From Pilaira anomala (taxonomy: Eukaryota; Mucoromycota; Mucoromycetes; Mucorales; Mucoraceae), in assembly GCA_025716855.1 (NCBI GenBank), contig JAIXMQ010000007.1, forward strand, positions 186,001 through 250,000: a stretch of DNA of 64,000 nucleotides. Reading direction: 5' to 3'. Shown one piece after another: positions 1-9,254 of this stretch (position 1 is its first letter; every line of letters starts with the position of its first letter). The notes beneath the pieces are model-generated. The model saw nothing but the letters and a program-made list of their open reading frames with translations. It did no database searches and had not been told where the DNA came from. Position numbers and translations under genes: made by a program.

Positions 1-264
1 ATCTTGACCAGCAATGTATGATTCGCTCTTTGAAGCATATCTACTCAAAATCACGTCGAATTTCCGGTTTGAGCTAGATTCTTTCAATTTAGGCAGACTT
101 CTTTTCACACTGTAGTATAAGTTTTGCCATTTTCTAGTGGGCACCTGCACATTTTCAAAATAATCGCGGACTAATTTCTCCATGTTTTTCCAATGAGCGA
201 CCTTTCCTTTCAAAATTCCATCTGGTATATTGTGTGTTCGTCTTGTTGCATCACTCAGGTACAT
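1..264 (-). CDS. Partial unknown ORF running off the window start
   Basis: An open frame on the minus strand runs from an ATG at 264 to the window edge (88 codons). It contains a charged, W-rich stretch (WKNMEKLVRDYFENV, then RKWQNLYYSVKRSLPKLKE) that looks like a small helical DNA-binding or Myb/SANT-like segment, but I cannot assign a family. The ATG is the first in frame; no intron is obvious. It lies directly outside the 602-bp inverted-repeat element and in a relic-rich zone, so it may belong to a mobile element or a dead gene. Function unknown. Confidence 0.3.
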   Translation of the reverse strand, partial: MYLSDATRRTHNIPDGILKGKVAHWKNMEKLVRDYFENVQVPTRKWQNLYYSVKRSLPKLKESSSNRKFDVILSRYASKSESYIAGQD

Positions 265-415
265 GTGTACTGCGCAGGCCATTAAGAGCAGGTGATTTCA
301 ATTTTGATTTGACCATCCAGGAAATAAAAAAAAAAAGGCCCAGATTAGAGCTTGCTGCGAAATTAAATTTTCAGAATCCATACCCAAATCGATATGGATG
401 GTGCTGGGTAAAAGA

Positions 416-1017
416 GTAGTAAAATCACGGATGAATTTTTCTCCAACTAGCCGTTAAGCCACCAAAATACTTACCAGTTTTTTTCACAAAAAAACAGGTA
501 GTTTTTTCTTTTTTTACTTATAATTTGGACAAAAAAGAAAAAAGGATCATTTTCTATTTGAGATTTATTAGACAAAATGAATCATTTATTTTTTGATAAA
601 ATTATTAGACTTACCATTGATAACAACATGTTTTATGCACAGGTTTTTTTTTTCTTGGAACAATCTCTTCTCTAGATAAGGAGTGTGGCAAAAGAAGAGA
701 TTAAAAATGGAGCGGTAAGGAAGGTTCATTTTGAAATATATATAAAAAGAAGAAAGTGAAAGAAAAGAACAAAATAAAAAAAAAGGATTATTTATAATGA
801 AAAAAAAAAAACCCCTGTTTGTCTGGCGTATGTGAAAAAAAAACCCCTGTTTGTCTGGCGTATAAGAAAAAAAACCTGCCTGTATGCCATGTGAAAAAAA
901 AAAAATTGATGTAATGGTGTATTTCATGCAAAAGTTATAAAAAACCTTATTCACGTGACGATGTGCCTGGTTATACTTTTTATAAATCCGGATAAAAGTC
1001 ATCCGTGATTTTACTAC
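416..1017. mobile_element. 602-bp non-autonomous element with 19-bp inverted ends
   Basis: The 19 bases at 416-434 (GTAGTAAAATCACGGATGA) recur as an exact reverse complement at 999-1017. The interior has no credible ORF; the long minus-strand frame at 586-1056 is low-complexity K/F/N-rich sequence. It contains a minisatellite at about 800-905. A second partial copy of the end sequence follows at about 1028-1038 (ACTACTCTTTT, matching AAAGAGTAGT at 411-420). This architecture fits a MITE-like or foldback DNA transposon; I could not define a target-site duplication. Confidence 0.6.
800..905. repeat. Minisatellite, about 34-bp unit, three copies
   Basis: Three tandem units share the core CCTGTTTGTCTGGCGTATG flanked by poly-A runs: two near-identical units and a third diverged one (CCTGCCTGTATGCCATGTG). 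It sits inside the 602-bp inverted-repeat element. A related poly-A plus GGCGTGTGAAG motif occurs near 25945, suggesting a dispersed family. Confidence 0.6.
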
Positions 1018-1049
1018 CTTTTTTTTTACTACTCTTTTCCCCGACTTCA

Positions 1050-2040
1050 GTATCAAGTACGTTCTGTTCTATGCTCATGAATTTGAGTTAGCGAGATGGC
1101 AATCTGAACAGATATCGTGCTCGGTTTGATGAAAGCAATATTGCAGCTTGTGTCAATCTTGTTATCGCTTGGTAGATGACCCCGCTAGCCCTGGAATTGG
1201 TTGCTATCAACTGAGACCAAGTATCAAGTACGTTCTGTTCTATGCTCATGAATTTGAGTTAGCGAGATGGTAATCTGAACGAACGTGGCATATTTTGCTT
1301 TATGAAAGATCTCGAAGACACAATTAAGGTAATACGTGATAGAGGTAGTTCTGTAAACATCAAACATCAAGAACGACATTAACAAATATATTCTACATTA
1401 GATTTCTTCAGTATGCTGTATCCGAGCACAGCTTGTGTCAATCTTGCTATCACTTAATAAATGACCCCTCTAACCCTGGAATTGGTTGTTATTAACTGAG
1501 AACAAGTATCAGGTATATATCTTGTTCTATGCTCATGAATTTGAGTTAGCGAGATGGCAATCTGAACAGATATCGTGCTCGGTTTGATGAAAGCAATATT
1601 GCAGCTTGTGTCAATCTTGTTATCGCTTGGTAGATGACCCCGCTAGCCCTGGAATTGGTTGCTATCAACTGAGACCAAGTATCAAGTACGTTCTGTTCTA
1701 TGCTCATGAATTTGAGTTAGCGAGATGGTAATCTGAACGAACGTGGCATATTTTGCTTTATGAAAGATCTCGAAGACACAATTAAGGTAATACGTGATGG
1801 AAGTAGTTTTGTAAACATCAAACATCAAGAACGACATTAACAAATATATTCTACATTAGATTTCTTCAGTATGCTGTATCCGAGCACAGCTTGTGTCAAT
1901 CTTGCTATCACTTAATAAATGACCCCTCTAACCCTGGAATTGGTTGTTATTAACTGAGAACAAGTATCAGGTATATATCTTGTTCTATGCTCATGAATTT
2001 GAGTTAGCGAGATGGTAATCTGAGCGGATGTCGTGCTCTG
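1050..2040. repeat. 458-bp higher-order tandem repeat, two units plus a partial third
   Basis: The phrase GAGTTAGCGAGATGG followed by AATCTGA recurs at about 1091, 1262, 1549, about 1720 and 2007. Spacing between equivalent copies (1091, 1549, 2007) is exactly 458 bp. Within each unit the phrase occurs twice, 171 bp apart, and a block reading CCCTGGAATTGGTTG also occurs twice in diverged form, so each 458-bp unit is itself an old duplication that was later amplified. The two full units differ at only a few bases. No coding potential was found on either strand. Confidence 0.85.
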
Positions 2041-2269
2041 CTATCTTCGTTGATCTAGGCGCAAACATGGTTTCCCTTAATAATCCTATATTTTGTTATG
2101 CTTTACTTTTCGTTATTCATTGCATTTTTAAAATCAGATCATTTCCGCTTGAATAAATAATTAGAACCCTATTTTCCCTGTCATTTGAAAGAAGTTTCTT
2201 CATAGATACTGTAGCATAAAGATAACCGGGAAACAATAAAGAAGAAGAGAGTATGTAATAATCTATTGC
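2041..2269. other. Intergenic, nothing recognised
   Basis: AT-rich sequence between the tandem array and the enolase-family pseudogene. I see no ORF, inverted repeat or RNA gene here. Confidence 0.5.
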
Positions 2270-3495
2270 AAATGTATTTTACGGTTGGGGAAAGTGAAGT
2301 CTTTGGCAGACTCACGCTTCGTTTGGATAGAGTAACCAACAGGAAGAAGAGCAATGTATCTGCCGCTCTTCATAACAACAGAACCCCAAAGTGTTCATGT
2401 AAATGATCAACATATTCCAAGACACTACCTTTTGTAGTACCAGTGATACAAATATAATCAATTAAAGAAAGATGTTGAACATATTCACACAAACCAACAC
2501 CGCCTAATACAAATTATGTTAGAGCACAATCCAGAAATAGAATAAATACAGTAACTTGCCAGCATGAGGACAATTTGGGATGTTGAACTTCGTAGCCATT
2601 AAGAGAATAGCAAGAACTTCATTTACACCAGCAAGACGACACAAATTGACTTGGCAGAAATCGATAACTTGAGTTTGGAATAGCTGCTTGAAAATAATAC
2701 GATTTTGAATGTGCTCATCAGTGGTAACCTTTGTACGAGGAAAGTGAGCTTTGGGAATAGCTGCATGACCGAGCATATCATCAGGGGAAGTAGGTTCTTC
2801 AATGAAAATAGATTTCAAAGGTAAAAACTCTTGCATCCAATTAATAGCTTCTTGCACATCCCAAACTTGGTAAGCGTCCATCATTAGCACACCTTCATCC
2901 CCAATTTCCTCACGATAATGCCAGCATGACGAATATCAGCTTGTATGTCACTTCCAACATTTTGCTTAAAGTAAGTGAAACCTTCAGCCTGGAACTCACG
3001 AATCAATCTACGGACTTTGTCATAACTTTAACTTCTTTACAATCTCTTGATCAGCATGCAATATATACTTAACCATCCAGCAGATGTCGTGCAACTAGGG
3101 TAACCATGTACTCTTACATCTACTTCACGCTCTGTTTTAGTAGCTACATTCTCACGCAACATCTCAATAGCTTCTTCGGGGTAATGACGTCTGTAATATA
3201 ACGGAAATCGATACATTGAACGAATTCCTTGAGAGTCATATCAATAACCAACTTCCAGACAGGCTTGTTTACAGCTTTAGCTCAGAGATCTCAGATAGTA
3301 CCAGTAGCGAGCTGGATGACACCTTTCTCAAGTCCAACCCATTGAGAATCACCAGTATAGATTTGATGAGTAACACGCATATTAGCAATCAAATCTTTTA
3401 GCTTCTTGTTGACAAACTTGACAGAAAGTTGCTCAATATGGCAGTAGGCAGTTCCATTGCCACGGCCACATGTGAAACTCATACCATTATCATGG
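2270..3495 (-). pseudogene. Degenerate L-fuconate dehydratase / ENOSF1-like (enolase superfamily)
   Basis: Reading the minus strand gives collinear pieces of an enolase-superfamily sugar-acid dehydratase in changing frames. They are FTCGRGNGTAYCHIEQL at about 3480-3420, VGLEKGVIQLATG just after it, TLKEFVQCIDFRYITDVI near 3220, EVDVRVHGYP near 3115, EEIGDEGVLMMDAYQVWDV at about 2925-2850, then FIEEPTSPDDMLGHAAIPKA, TTDEHIQNRIIFKQL and CQVNLCRLAGVNEVLAILLMA. These include the family's metal-ligand and IEEPTSPDD/TDEH-type segments. After CPHAG comes a spliceosomal-type intron (about 2517-2574) whose donor is GC (GCAAGT) and acceptor TTAG, then GVGLCEYVQHL. At least five frameshifts and a stop break the frame. 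Known relatives are intact proteins of about 440 residues; this copy cannot encode one. Confidence 0.85.
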
Positions 3496-3647
3496 TTCAG
3501 TCTTAATTGCTATTCTTTAGCAGATATTGGCAGAAGCAGTGAGCGTAAACTTCGTAACAGTATTTTTTTTTTCATTAGGTTCAACAACAAGTTTGGCGCT
3601 CCAAATAAACGATGGTAGACTATTTGCGACTTGCCTTAATAGTCCCT

Positions 3648-3890
3648 CTACATGTACAAATTGTTCAATGTGTTTACATTTATTTCGTCTGCTTCGTTTT
3701 GCTCAATAATAACAATATGCTCCAATTTAGCCTTATTTTGTGGCTGAATTGTTTTAGAGAATCTATATAGAGCCCTATTTTTTCGTTTTTGAGATAGACC
3801 CATAGAGTTTTCATTCTGAGGAACGATATGCCTTGTTAGAGCATCAGCATCAACTATGTACAAATTTTTTTCTCCACCGACTCGCTTCAC
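3648..3890 (-). CDS. Unknown short ORF
   Basis: An 80-codon minus-strand frame directly upstream of the dehydratase pseudogene encodes a polar, lysine/asparagine-rich peptide (contains YIVDADALTRHIVPQNEN) with no family I recognise. No clear ATG context or intron supports it. It may be part of a transposon-derived relic; low confidence. Confidence 0.18.
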   Translation of the reverse strand: MKRVGGEKNLYIVDADALTRHIVPQNENSMGLSQKRKNRALYRFSKTIQPQNKAKLEHIVIIEQNEADEINVNTLNNLYM

Positions 3891-3895
3891 TTGCT

Positions 3896-4400
3896 GACCG
3901 TCACTTTATCACAAACAGGCTACGGTAGAATATCTTCGAATTCAATACATATAGTCTACACGTAAAAGAAATTTTTTTTACTACTGAAGCATTACTTATT
4001 TTCTGATACAATCTCTCGCCCAAATAACGTGCCTAAAACAAGAGATTAAGATGATTATGGTAAAGTGGGTTCAAATTTATTTTGAATTGAAAAAAAGAAA
4101 GTAAAAGTAAAAGAAAAAAAAAGCTAACGGCTGCCTGGAAAATAAGTACCTTATGTTATTAATAATTTTAGGTTTTATAGGAAATACATAACTATGCCAT
4201 TTTACATAAAATATGAAATATGGTAAACATAAGTTAAAAGTTAAATGAAAAAATCGACAGGTTTGTGTTTTTTTTTAATGATTAAATTTTACTACATATA
4301 CTCAATGGCATCAAATATGGTAACCGCTACAGGAAAGTTTTTATAATGTAGCAATATCTGGTGAATATCGTAACCTTATACTCGTCAACTGCTGAAAAGT
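3896..4400. repeat. Diverged dispersed repeat in otherwise empty sequence
   Basis: The stretch 3970-4130 resembles 600-780 and 25840-25960. All three share a GATACAATCTCT-like segment, a short C-rich spacer, AAGAGATTAA or similar, then purine-rich AAAGAAAGTAAAAG runs and a poly-A. No coding sequence is visible between 3891 and 4403. Confidence 0.35.
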
Positions 4401-4403
4401 AAC

Positions 4404-4649
4404 TCAAGCAGGACTGACATGTGAACCTCTTTGATTGATGGCTTGATAAGTTTCGTTGTTATTTGACTCTAAGAACAAATGCTGCAATGAATTTTGGCGT
4501 CGTTGACTACGTTTTAGCTTTGGTAAGTCAATTGAGTGAAAAGAAAGCAGATGCGATCTAAAGTCTCGACCCTCAGATTTTATCTCTTCGCATTCATGAC
4601 AGACGTAAGCTAAAGCAACACGTTCTAAAGATGATCGTTCGGTTGACAT
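4404..4649 (-). CDS. Small C2H2-like hypothetical protein
   Basis: An 81-codon frame begins at a real ATG (4649) and encodes one possible zinc-finger-like segment, C-x2-C-x12-H-x4-H (CHECEEIKSEGRDFRSHLLSFH region, residues about 17-38), followed by a basic stretch KLKRSQRRQ. Single fingers of this kind occur in many mobile-element proteins. It has no neighbour that suggests a role and lies in a relic zone, so it may be a fragment. Family not recognised. Confidence 0.3.
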   Translation of the reverse strand: MSTERSSLERVALAYVCHECEEIKSEGRDFRSHLLSFHSIDLPKLKRSQRRQNSLQHLFLESNNNETYQAINQRGSHVSPA

Positions 4650-5264
4650 TGTGTCGATTTATTAAAGTATAAACAGTATAACGACATTTGACGTATCCTA
4701 AACATACTCTTAAATTGTTGGGAAATAATATTTCCACGCATGAGAATAATAATACATACCTTTATATTGCGTCAAACCATTATAGTTCTAGGTTTCAATT
4801 AACGACATGGTAGTTCAAATTAGGGTATTAATATACTTAACAGCTTGTTTGTACGCATTTATATCATCAGCTACATATAAATGAACAATTTCAGAAGACA
4901 TTGTTTATATTGAAAATGGTAATAAATTGTTCAATTGATTGTTAAAGAGTAAAAGAGTTTATTGTTGATAGTGTATAAAATGAATTATTCTCTCTTAATA
5001 ACTGATTTCTTTCAACATGATAATTCCACCGTTTTGACCTCAAGACGTTTGGAGGCTGAAATCTTCGGTCGGTCATATGATCTGATAGAAAATACACAAC
5101 TGGCAATTAACAAAAAAATTATTTGCGGGAAGAGCAGCAAACCATTCCATTATAACGAAAATTCCAGTAAATATGCAGTTACAGATAGTCAGTCCTACTT
5201 TCGAATTCAATTAAAAAATTCTTCAATCTTTGATGAATAGCCGATGACTCTCACCGGGATGAAC
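4650..5264 (+). other. Mostly empty; weak ORF 4980-5240
   Basis: The only notable frame is 4980-5240 (ATG start, 86 codons, plus strand), encoding a polar peptide with no recognised motif that ends 24 bp before the satellite array. A 28-codon minus-strand frame at 4901-4815 is also open but unsupported. I see nothing else. Confidence 0.25.
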
Positions 5265-6981
5265 AAAACGAATAAGCAGGCCCAAGCCACAGCAGGAAAG
5301 GACACCTATCTAGCGATGTTCACATCAAGACCATTCTCTTGAATGCTACCTGCTTATTGTCTTGTAATACAAAGGTTACCCAGTGCTACTTTTTTTATGT
5401 GAATGCTGTCAACACAACAGTATCCCACAAGTCTAGTTCAGTGCGCCTAATGAAGAAATAGACAATAATGGATCTAAATCAACAATAGGAACATTCACAA
5501 AAGCAGCACATGGGTATATCTTTGAAATTAACAGTTTTACTAGCAAAAGTGAATTAATAAAAAAAAAGTTCTGATCATATTTTCTATATATATACATACC
5601 TAGAGAGTCTTTGAAATTAACTTGAAGCAAAACGAATAAGCAGGCCCAAGCCACAGCAGGAAAGGACACCTATCTAGCGATGTTCACATCAAGACCATTC
5701 TCTTGAATGCTACCTGCTTATTGTCTTGTAATACAAAGGTTACCCAGTGCTACTTTTTTTATGTGAATGCTGTCAACACAACAGTATCCCACAAGTCTAG
5801 TTCAGTGCGCCTAATGAAGAAATAGATAATAATGGATCTAAATCAACAATAGGAACATTCACAAAAGCAGCACATGGGTATATCTTTGAAATTAACAGTT
5901 TTACTAGCAAAAGTGAATTAATAAAAAAAAAGTTCTGATCATATTTTCTATATATACATACCTAGAGAGTCTTTGAAATTAACTTGAAGCAAAACGAATA
6001 AGCAGGCCCAAGCCACAGCAGGAAAGGACACCTATCTAGCGATGTTCACATCAAGACCATCCTCTTGAATGCTACCTGCTTATTGTCTTGTAATACAAAG
6101 GTTACCCAGTGCTACTTTTTTTATGTGAATGCTGTCAACACAACAGTATCCCACAAGTCTAGTTCAGTGCGCCTATTGAAGAAATAGACAATAATGGATC
6201 TAAATCAACAATAGGAACATTCACAAAAGCAGCACAAGGGTAGAGCTTTGAAATTAACAGTTTTACTAGCAAAAGTGAATTAATAAAAAAGTTCTGATCA
6301 TATATTCCCTATATATACATATCTAGATAGTCTTTGAAATTAACTTGAAGCAAAACGAATAAGCAGGCCCAAGCCACAGCAGGAAAGGACACCTATCTAG
6401 CGATGTTCACACCAAGACCATTCTCTTGAATGCTACCTGCTTATTGTCTTGTAATACAAAGGTTACCCAGTGCTACTTTTTTTATGTGAATGCTGTCAAC
6501 ACAACAGTATCCCACAAGTCTAGTTCAGTGCGCCTAATGAAGAAATAGACAATAATGGATCTAAATCAACAATAGGAACATTCACAAAAGTAGCACATGG
6601 GTATATCTTTGAAATTAACAGTTTTACTAGCAAAAGTGAATTAATAAAAAAAAAGTTCTGATCATATTTTCTATATATACATACCTAGAGAGTCTTTGAA
6701 ATTAACTTGAAGCAAAACGAATAAGTAGGCCCAAGCCACAGCAGGAAAGGACACCTATCTAGCGATGTTCACATCAAGACCATTCTCTTGAATGCTACCT
6801 GCTTATTGTCTTGTAATACAAAGGTTACCCAGTGCTACTTTTTTTATGTGAATGCTGTCAACACAACAGTATCCCACAAGTCTAGTTCAGTGCGCCTAAT
6901 GAAGAAATAGACAATAATGGATCTAAATCAACAATAGGAACATTCACAAAAGCAGCACAAGGGTAGAGCTTTGAAATTAAC
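5265..6981. repeat. Satellite array, five copies of a 361-364-bp unit
   Basis: Units begin with AAAACGAATAAG at 5265, 5629, 5991, 6352 and 6714, giving periods of 364, 362, 361 and 362 bp. The fifth unit is truncated at about 6981. Copies differ by few substitutions and by the length of an A-run. On the minus strand each unit contains an open segment with a hydrophobic start (AVAWACLFVLLQVNFKDS), then a consensus-looking intron (donor GTATGT, acceptor TTTTGCTAG), then VKLLISKIYPCAAFVNVPIVDL and a stop. The array may therefore have arisen by amplification of a short gene segment containing an intron. No initiating ATG is present in this frame, so I annotate it as a repeat, not as genes. Confidence 0.9.
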
Positions 6982-7041
6982 AATAAAAAATTGAGAAAGG
7001 AGAAAACGATCACGTAACCCTCGGAGTTTCGACATAGGTTG

Positions 7042-7072
<31 letters not shown>

Positions 7073-7419
7073 ATAAAATTGCTTTGAACGCCCGCTGTGG
7101 TGAGGTTTAGGCTGTGTACCTAGGCTGTGTATCTAAAAGAGGATGGTCATCAGTAGGTGGGTGAGGTACGAACACCCTTAGTTGACCGAACCACCTTCCA
7201 GACAAAGAAAATACTTAGCAAAAGAATAATAATAATAATAATAATACTCCCGAAGACTTCACAAAAGAAAAAAACAAAAATATAAATCAAAGGCTTAACA
7301 AAAATAATTACATAAAATGAAATAATTGATAATTTATTAAATATATATATATATAAAAATAAATAATAATAATAATAATAATAATACTAAAACTAATAAA
7401 AAAAAGGAAAATAAAGGAT
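6982..7419 (-). mobile_element. Possible poly-A-tailed retroposon remnant with microsatellites
   Basis: A 29-base T run at 7042-7070 follows a G/C-richer stretch (about 7071-7205). Read on the minus strand this is a roughly 135-nt sequence ending in poly-A, as in SINE-type retroposons. A GGTTCGGTCAAC and a GTTCGTACC motif loosely recall RNA polymerase III B boxes. ATT/AAT microsatellites lie at 7228-7247 and 7364-7386. No target-site duplication was established, so this is only a possibility. Confidence 0.25.
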
Positions 7420-7720
7420 TTAATATTGTCTAGCTGGTCGAGATTGTGAAGAAGTACCAGAGTTTCTTATTCGTGAAAGAGAATCAACAACATCACTAGT
7501 AAATAAATCTAGCTTGGAAGGATTGTCTTTAAATTCTTGAAGCTTTTTATCACATTCATTCTTTAGTAGTCTCACATTCTTACAAGCGTTTTTATAGAAA
7601 ATAATACTGACATTAGTATCATTTTCAGAGTTTTCAGAAGAAGGAGCCACAGAGGGAGAAGGAAGAGAAAGAGGTACACGCAAAGAAAAAGGAACTTGAA
7701 AAATACATGTTCGGTATTAC
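7420..7720 (-). CDS. Unknown terminal exon or fragment
   Basis: A minus-strand frame of about 95 codons lacks an ATG and ends at 7420. It is Pro/Ser-rich at first (LSLPSPSVAPSSENSEND), then helical and charged (YKNACKNVRLLKNECDKKL, then FKDNPSKLDLFTSDVVDSL). It could be the last exon of a multi-exon gene or a gag-like transposon remnant. Upstream sequence (7721-8050) is K/N-rich with many stops and gives no convincing exon. Confidence 0.25.
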
Positions 7721-8060
7721 TTTTTGTTACTAAATAACTTTTCTTTGTTCAGCTATTATTTTACTCTTACATGGCATCATTCTTCCTTTGTTTTATCTTT
7801 ACTTGATTTTGATTTGGGTTTGTGTCTTTTCTCTTCCGGTTTAATTCCGTTTTCTCTAATATTTTATCAAATCTTCGTTTGTTCTACATCTCATTTGCCT
7901 TCTATCCTTCATCCCTTTCATATTTGTTGATTTCCATTTGCGTTTTATTATTCTTACTTTTCTCATTCGATTTGATTTTACGGGACAACACCCTTAATAC
8001 GATGCTTCAATGAGTGTCGAACACTAAAAAGCGTAATAGGCTTTTCCATTGGATATCTTT

Positions 8061-8312
8061 CTAGGACAGATAGAGGGTTCTAATTTGTGAGGCTGAGATA
8101 TCAGCTTTAGCGATGGTTATTAGAGTGGTTCTTGAAATGTTTAGGTTTTTCACTATTTCTTTCATGACCATGCGACTTCCCGTGATGTTCTTCCCGATAT
8201 TTAATAATATCTTTTCTGGAGTCGCTAGTTGTCCTTGATACTTGACACCTTTTCGAGAAGCGACATTAGCGGTAGTAGAAAATTCAGCATTTTCGGATTC
8301 TTGATAGTCATT
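8061..8312 (-). pseudogene. HTH-containing transposase-like fragment
   Basis: A minus-strand frame of 83 codons lacking an ATG encodes RKGVKYQGQLATPEKILLN followed by VMKEIVKNLNISRTTLITIA. This resembles a helix-turn-helix module such as those at the N-terminus of Tc1/mariner-type transposases or of recombinase-like proteins. The frame is bounded by stops on both sides and no catalytic domain is nearby, so I read it as a relic. The exact family is uncertain. Confidence 0.3.
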
Positions 8313-8735
8313 TTAAACGGTTTCTTTGAGTTACAAAGGCAGTTTTTAGTTTATCGCGTCTAAAGAAAGAAGATGATGTTATATTAGTTATATCAACTTG
8401 ATATCTAAAAAGAATCTCCATTTCCAAGATATATATTATTTCATATCTTTATAAACAGGACAAAAAGAGAGCAAACTATTACCTGTATAATCATCATATA
8501 TGTATTAAATAATTATTTCTGACTTAAATTATTGTTAAATATATGATAATAACAATAATAATAACAATAATAATAACAATAATAACAACAAGAAAAAGAA
8601 AAAGTTCCTGTTTAGTTTCACACTTGGAGCTAATCATATAAGATATGTATGATAACGTAATGCTTAATATAATACATAGTAATTATAGTAGTAGTAATTA
8701 TCACCCTTCTACTCATCTTCTTCCCCCCCCCCTCA

Positions 8736-8856
8736 TCATCTTCGTTTTCCTCCTCCCCCAAATCCTCTTCTAAATCCTCCTCCAAATTCTCCCCGGGATC
8801 TTCTTTGTTCCAAACGACCTCCATAACCCGACTGCTGATAGGTGTTGTATACGAGC
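8736..8856 (-). pseudogene. RGG/GAR-rich C-terminal exon fragment
   Basis: On the minus strand, after a possible acceptor (GGTAG at about 8857), an open frame reads YNTYQQSGYGGRLEQRRSRG then GGGFRRGFGGGGKRR and stops at 8736. Glycine-arginine tails of this type end many RNA-binding proteins. No upstream RNA-binding exon was found between 8857 and 9250, so it is probably an orphan fragment. The overlapping acidic frame (8824-8630) is the out-of-frame shadow of the same purine-rich DNA. Confidence 0.35.
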
Positions 8857-9254
8857 CTACCTTACAGCATCAATAGCGATTGTCAATAGTTACGGAGATT
8901 GTTTTATTTAAAATGAGTAATCTTGATTAATTATTATGGTAGCGGTTGCGATCCATTTTAATATTATTGTGTTCACATAAGAGCATCGTCTTCTAAATTT
9001 GACAGAAAGATCAAGAGTAATATCAGATCATTAAGAATGATCCGGTGATTATTGTGTGTCCTGAAAGTTTAAGTATATGATGTCTGGGTTGAATTAATAA
9101 TTATGGTGTGTAATCCTAATATGGATGTTTAATCTGTTACACCAGTTCAAGTTATTTCTTATATATAATAAAGTGTGAAGAGAATGTAATATCATTATTG
9201 TTATTCCTCTTTCTTTCCCTACCAGCACTGCTGATTATATTATTGTTATATTTT

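Noticed and set aside
586..1056. 156-codon minus-strand ORF
   Set aside because: It is made of poly-K/F/N low-complexity sequence over the minisatellite inside an inverted-end element, with no domain.
5265..6981. CRISPR-like array
   Set aside because: Repeat units are 362 bp and directly adjacent with no unique spacers; this is satellite DNA in a eukaryote.
7071..7205. tRNA or 5S rRNA gene
   Set aside because: GTTCG-type motifs are present but no cloverleaf with acceptor pairing or 5S internal control layout could be drawn.
8630..8824. Acidic minus-strand ORF (Glu/Asp-rich, 64 aa)
   Set aside because: It is the other frame of the purine-rich DNA that encodes the RGG-like fragment and ends in low-complexity Ile/Thr.
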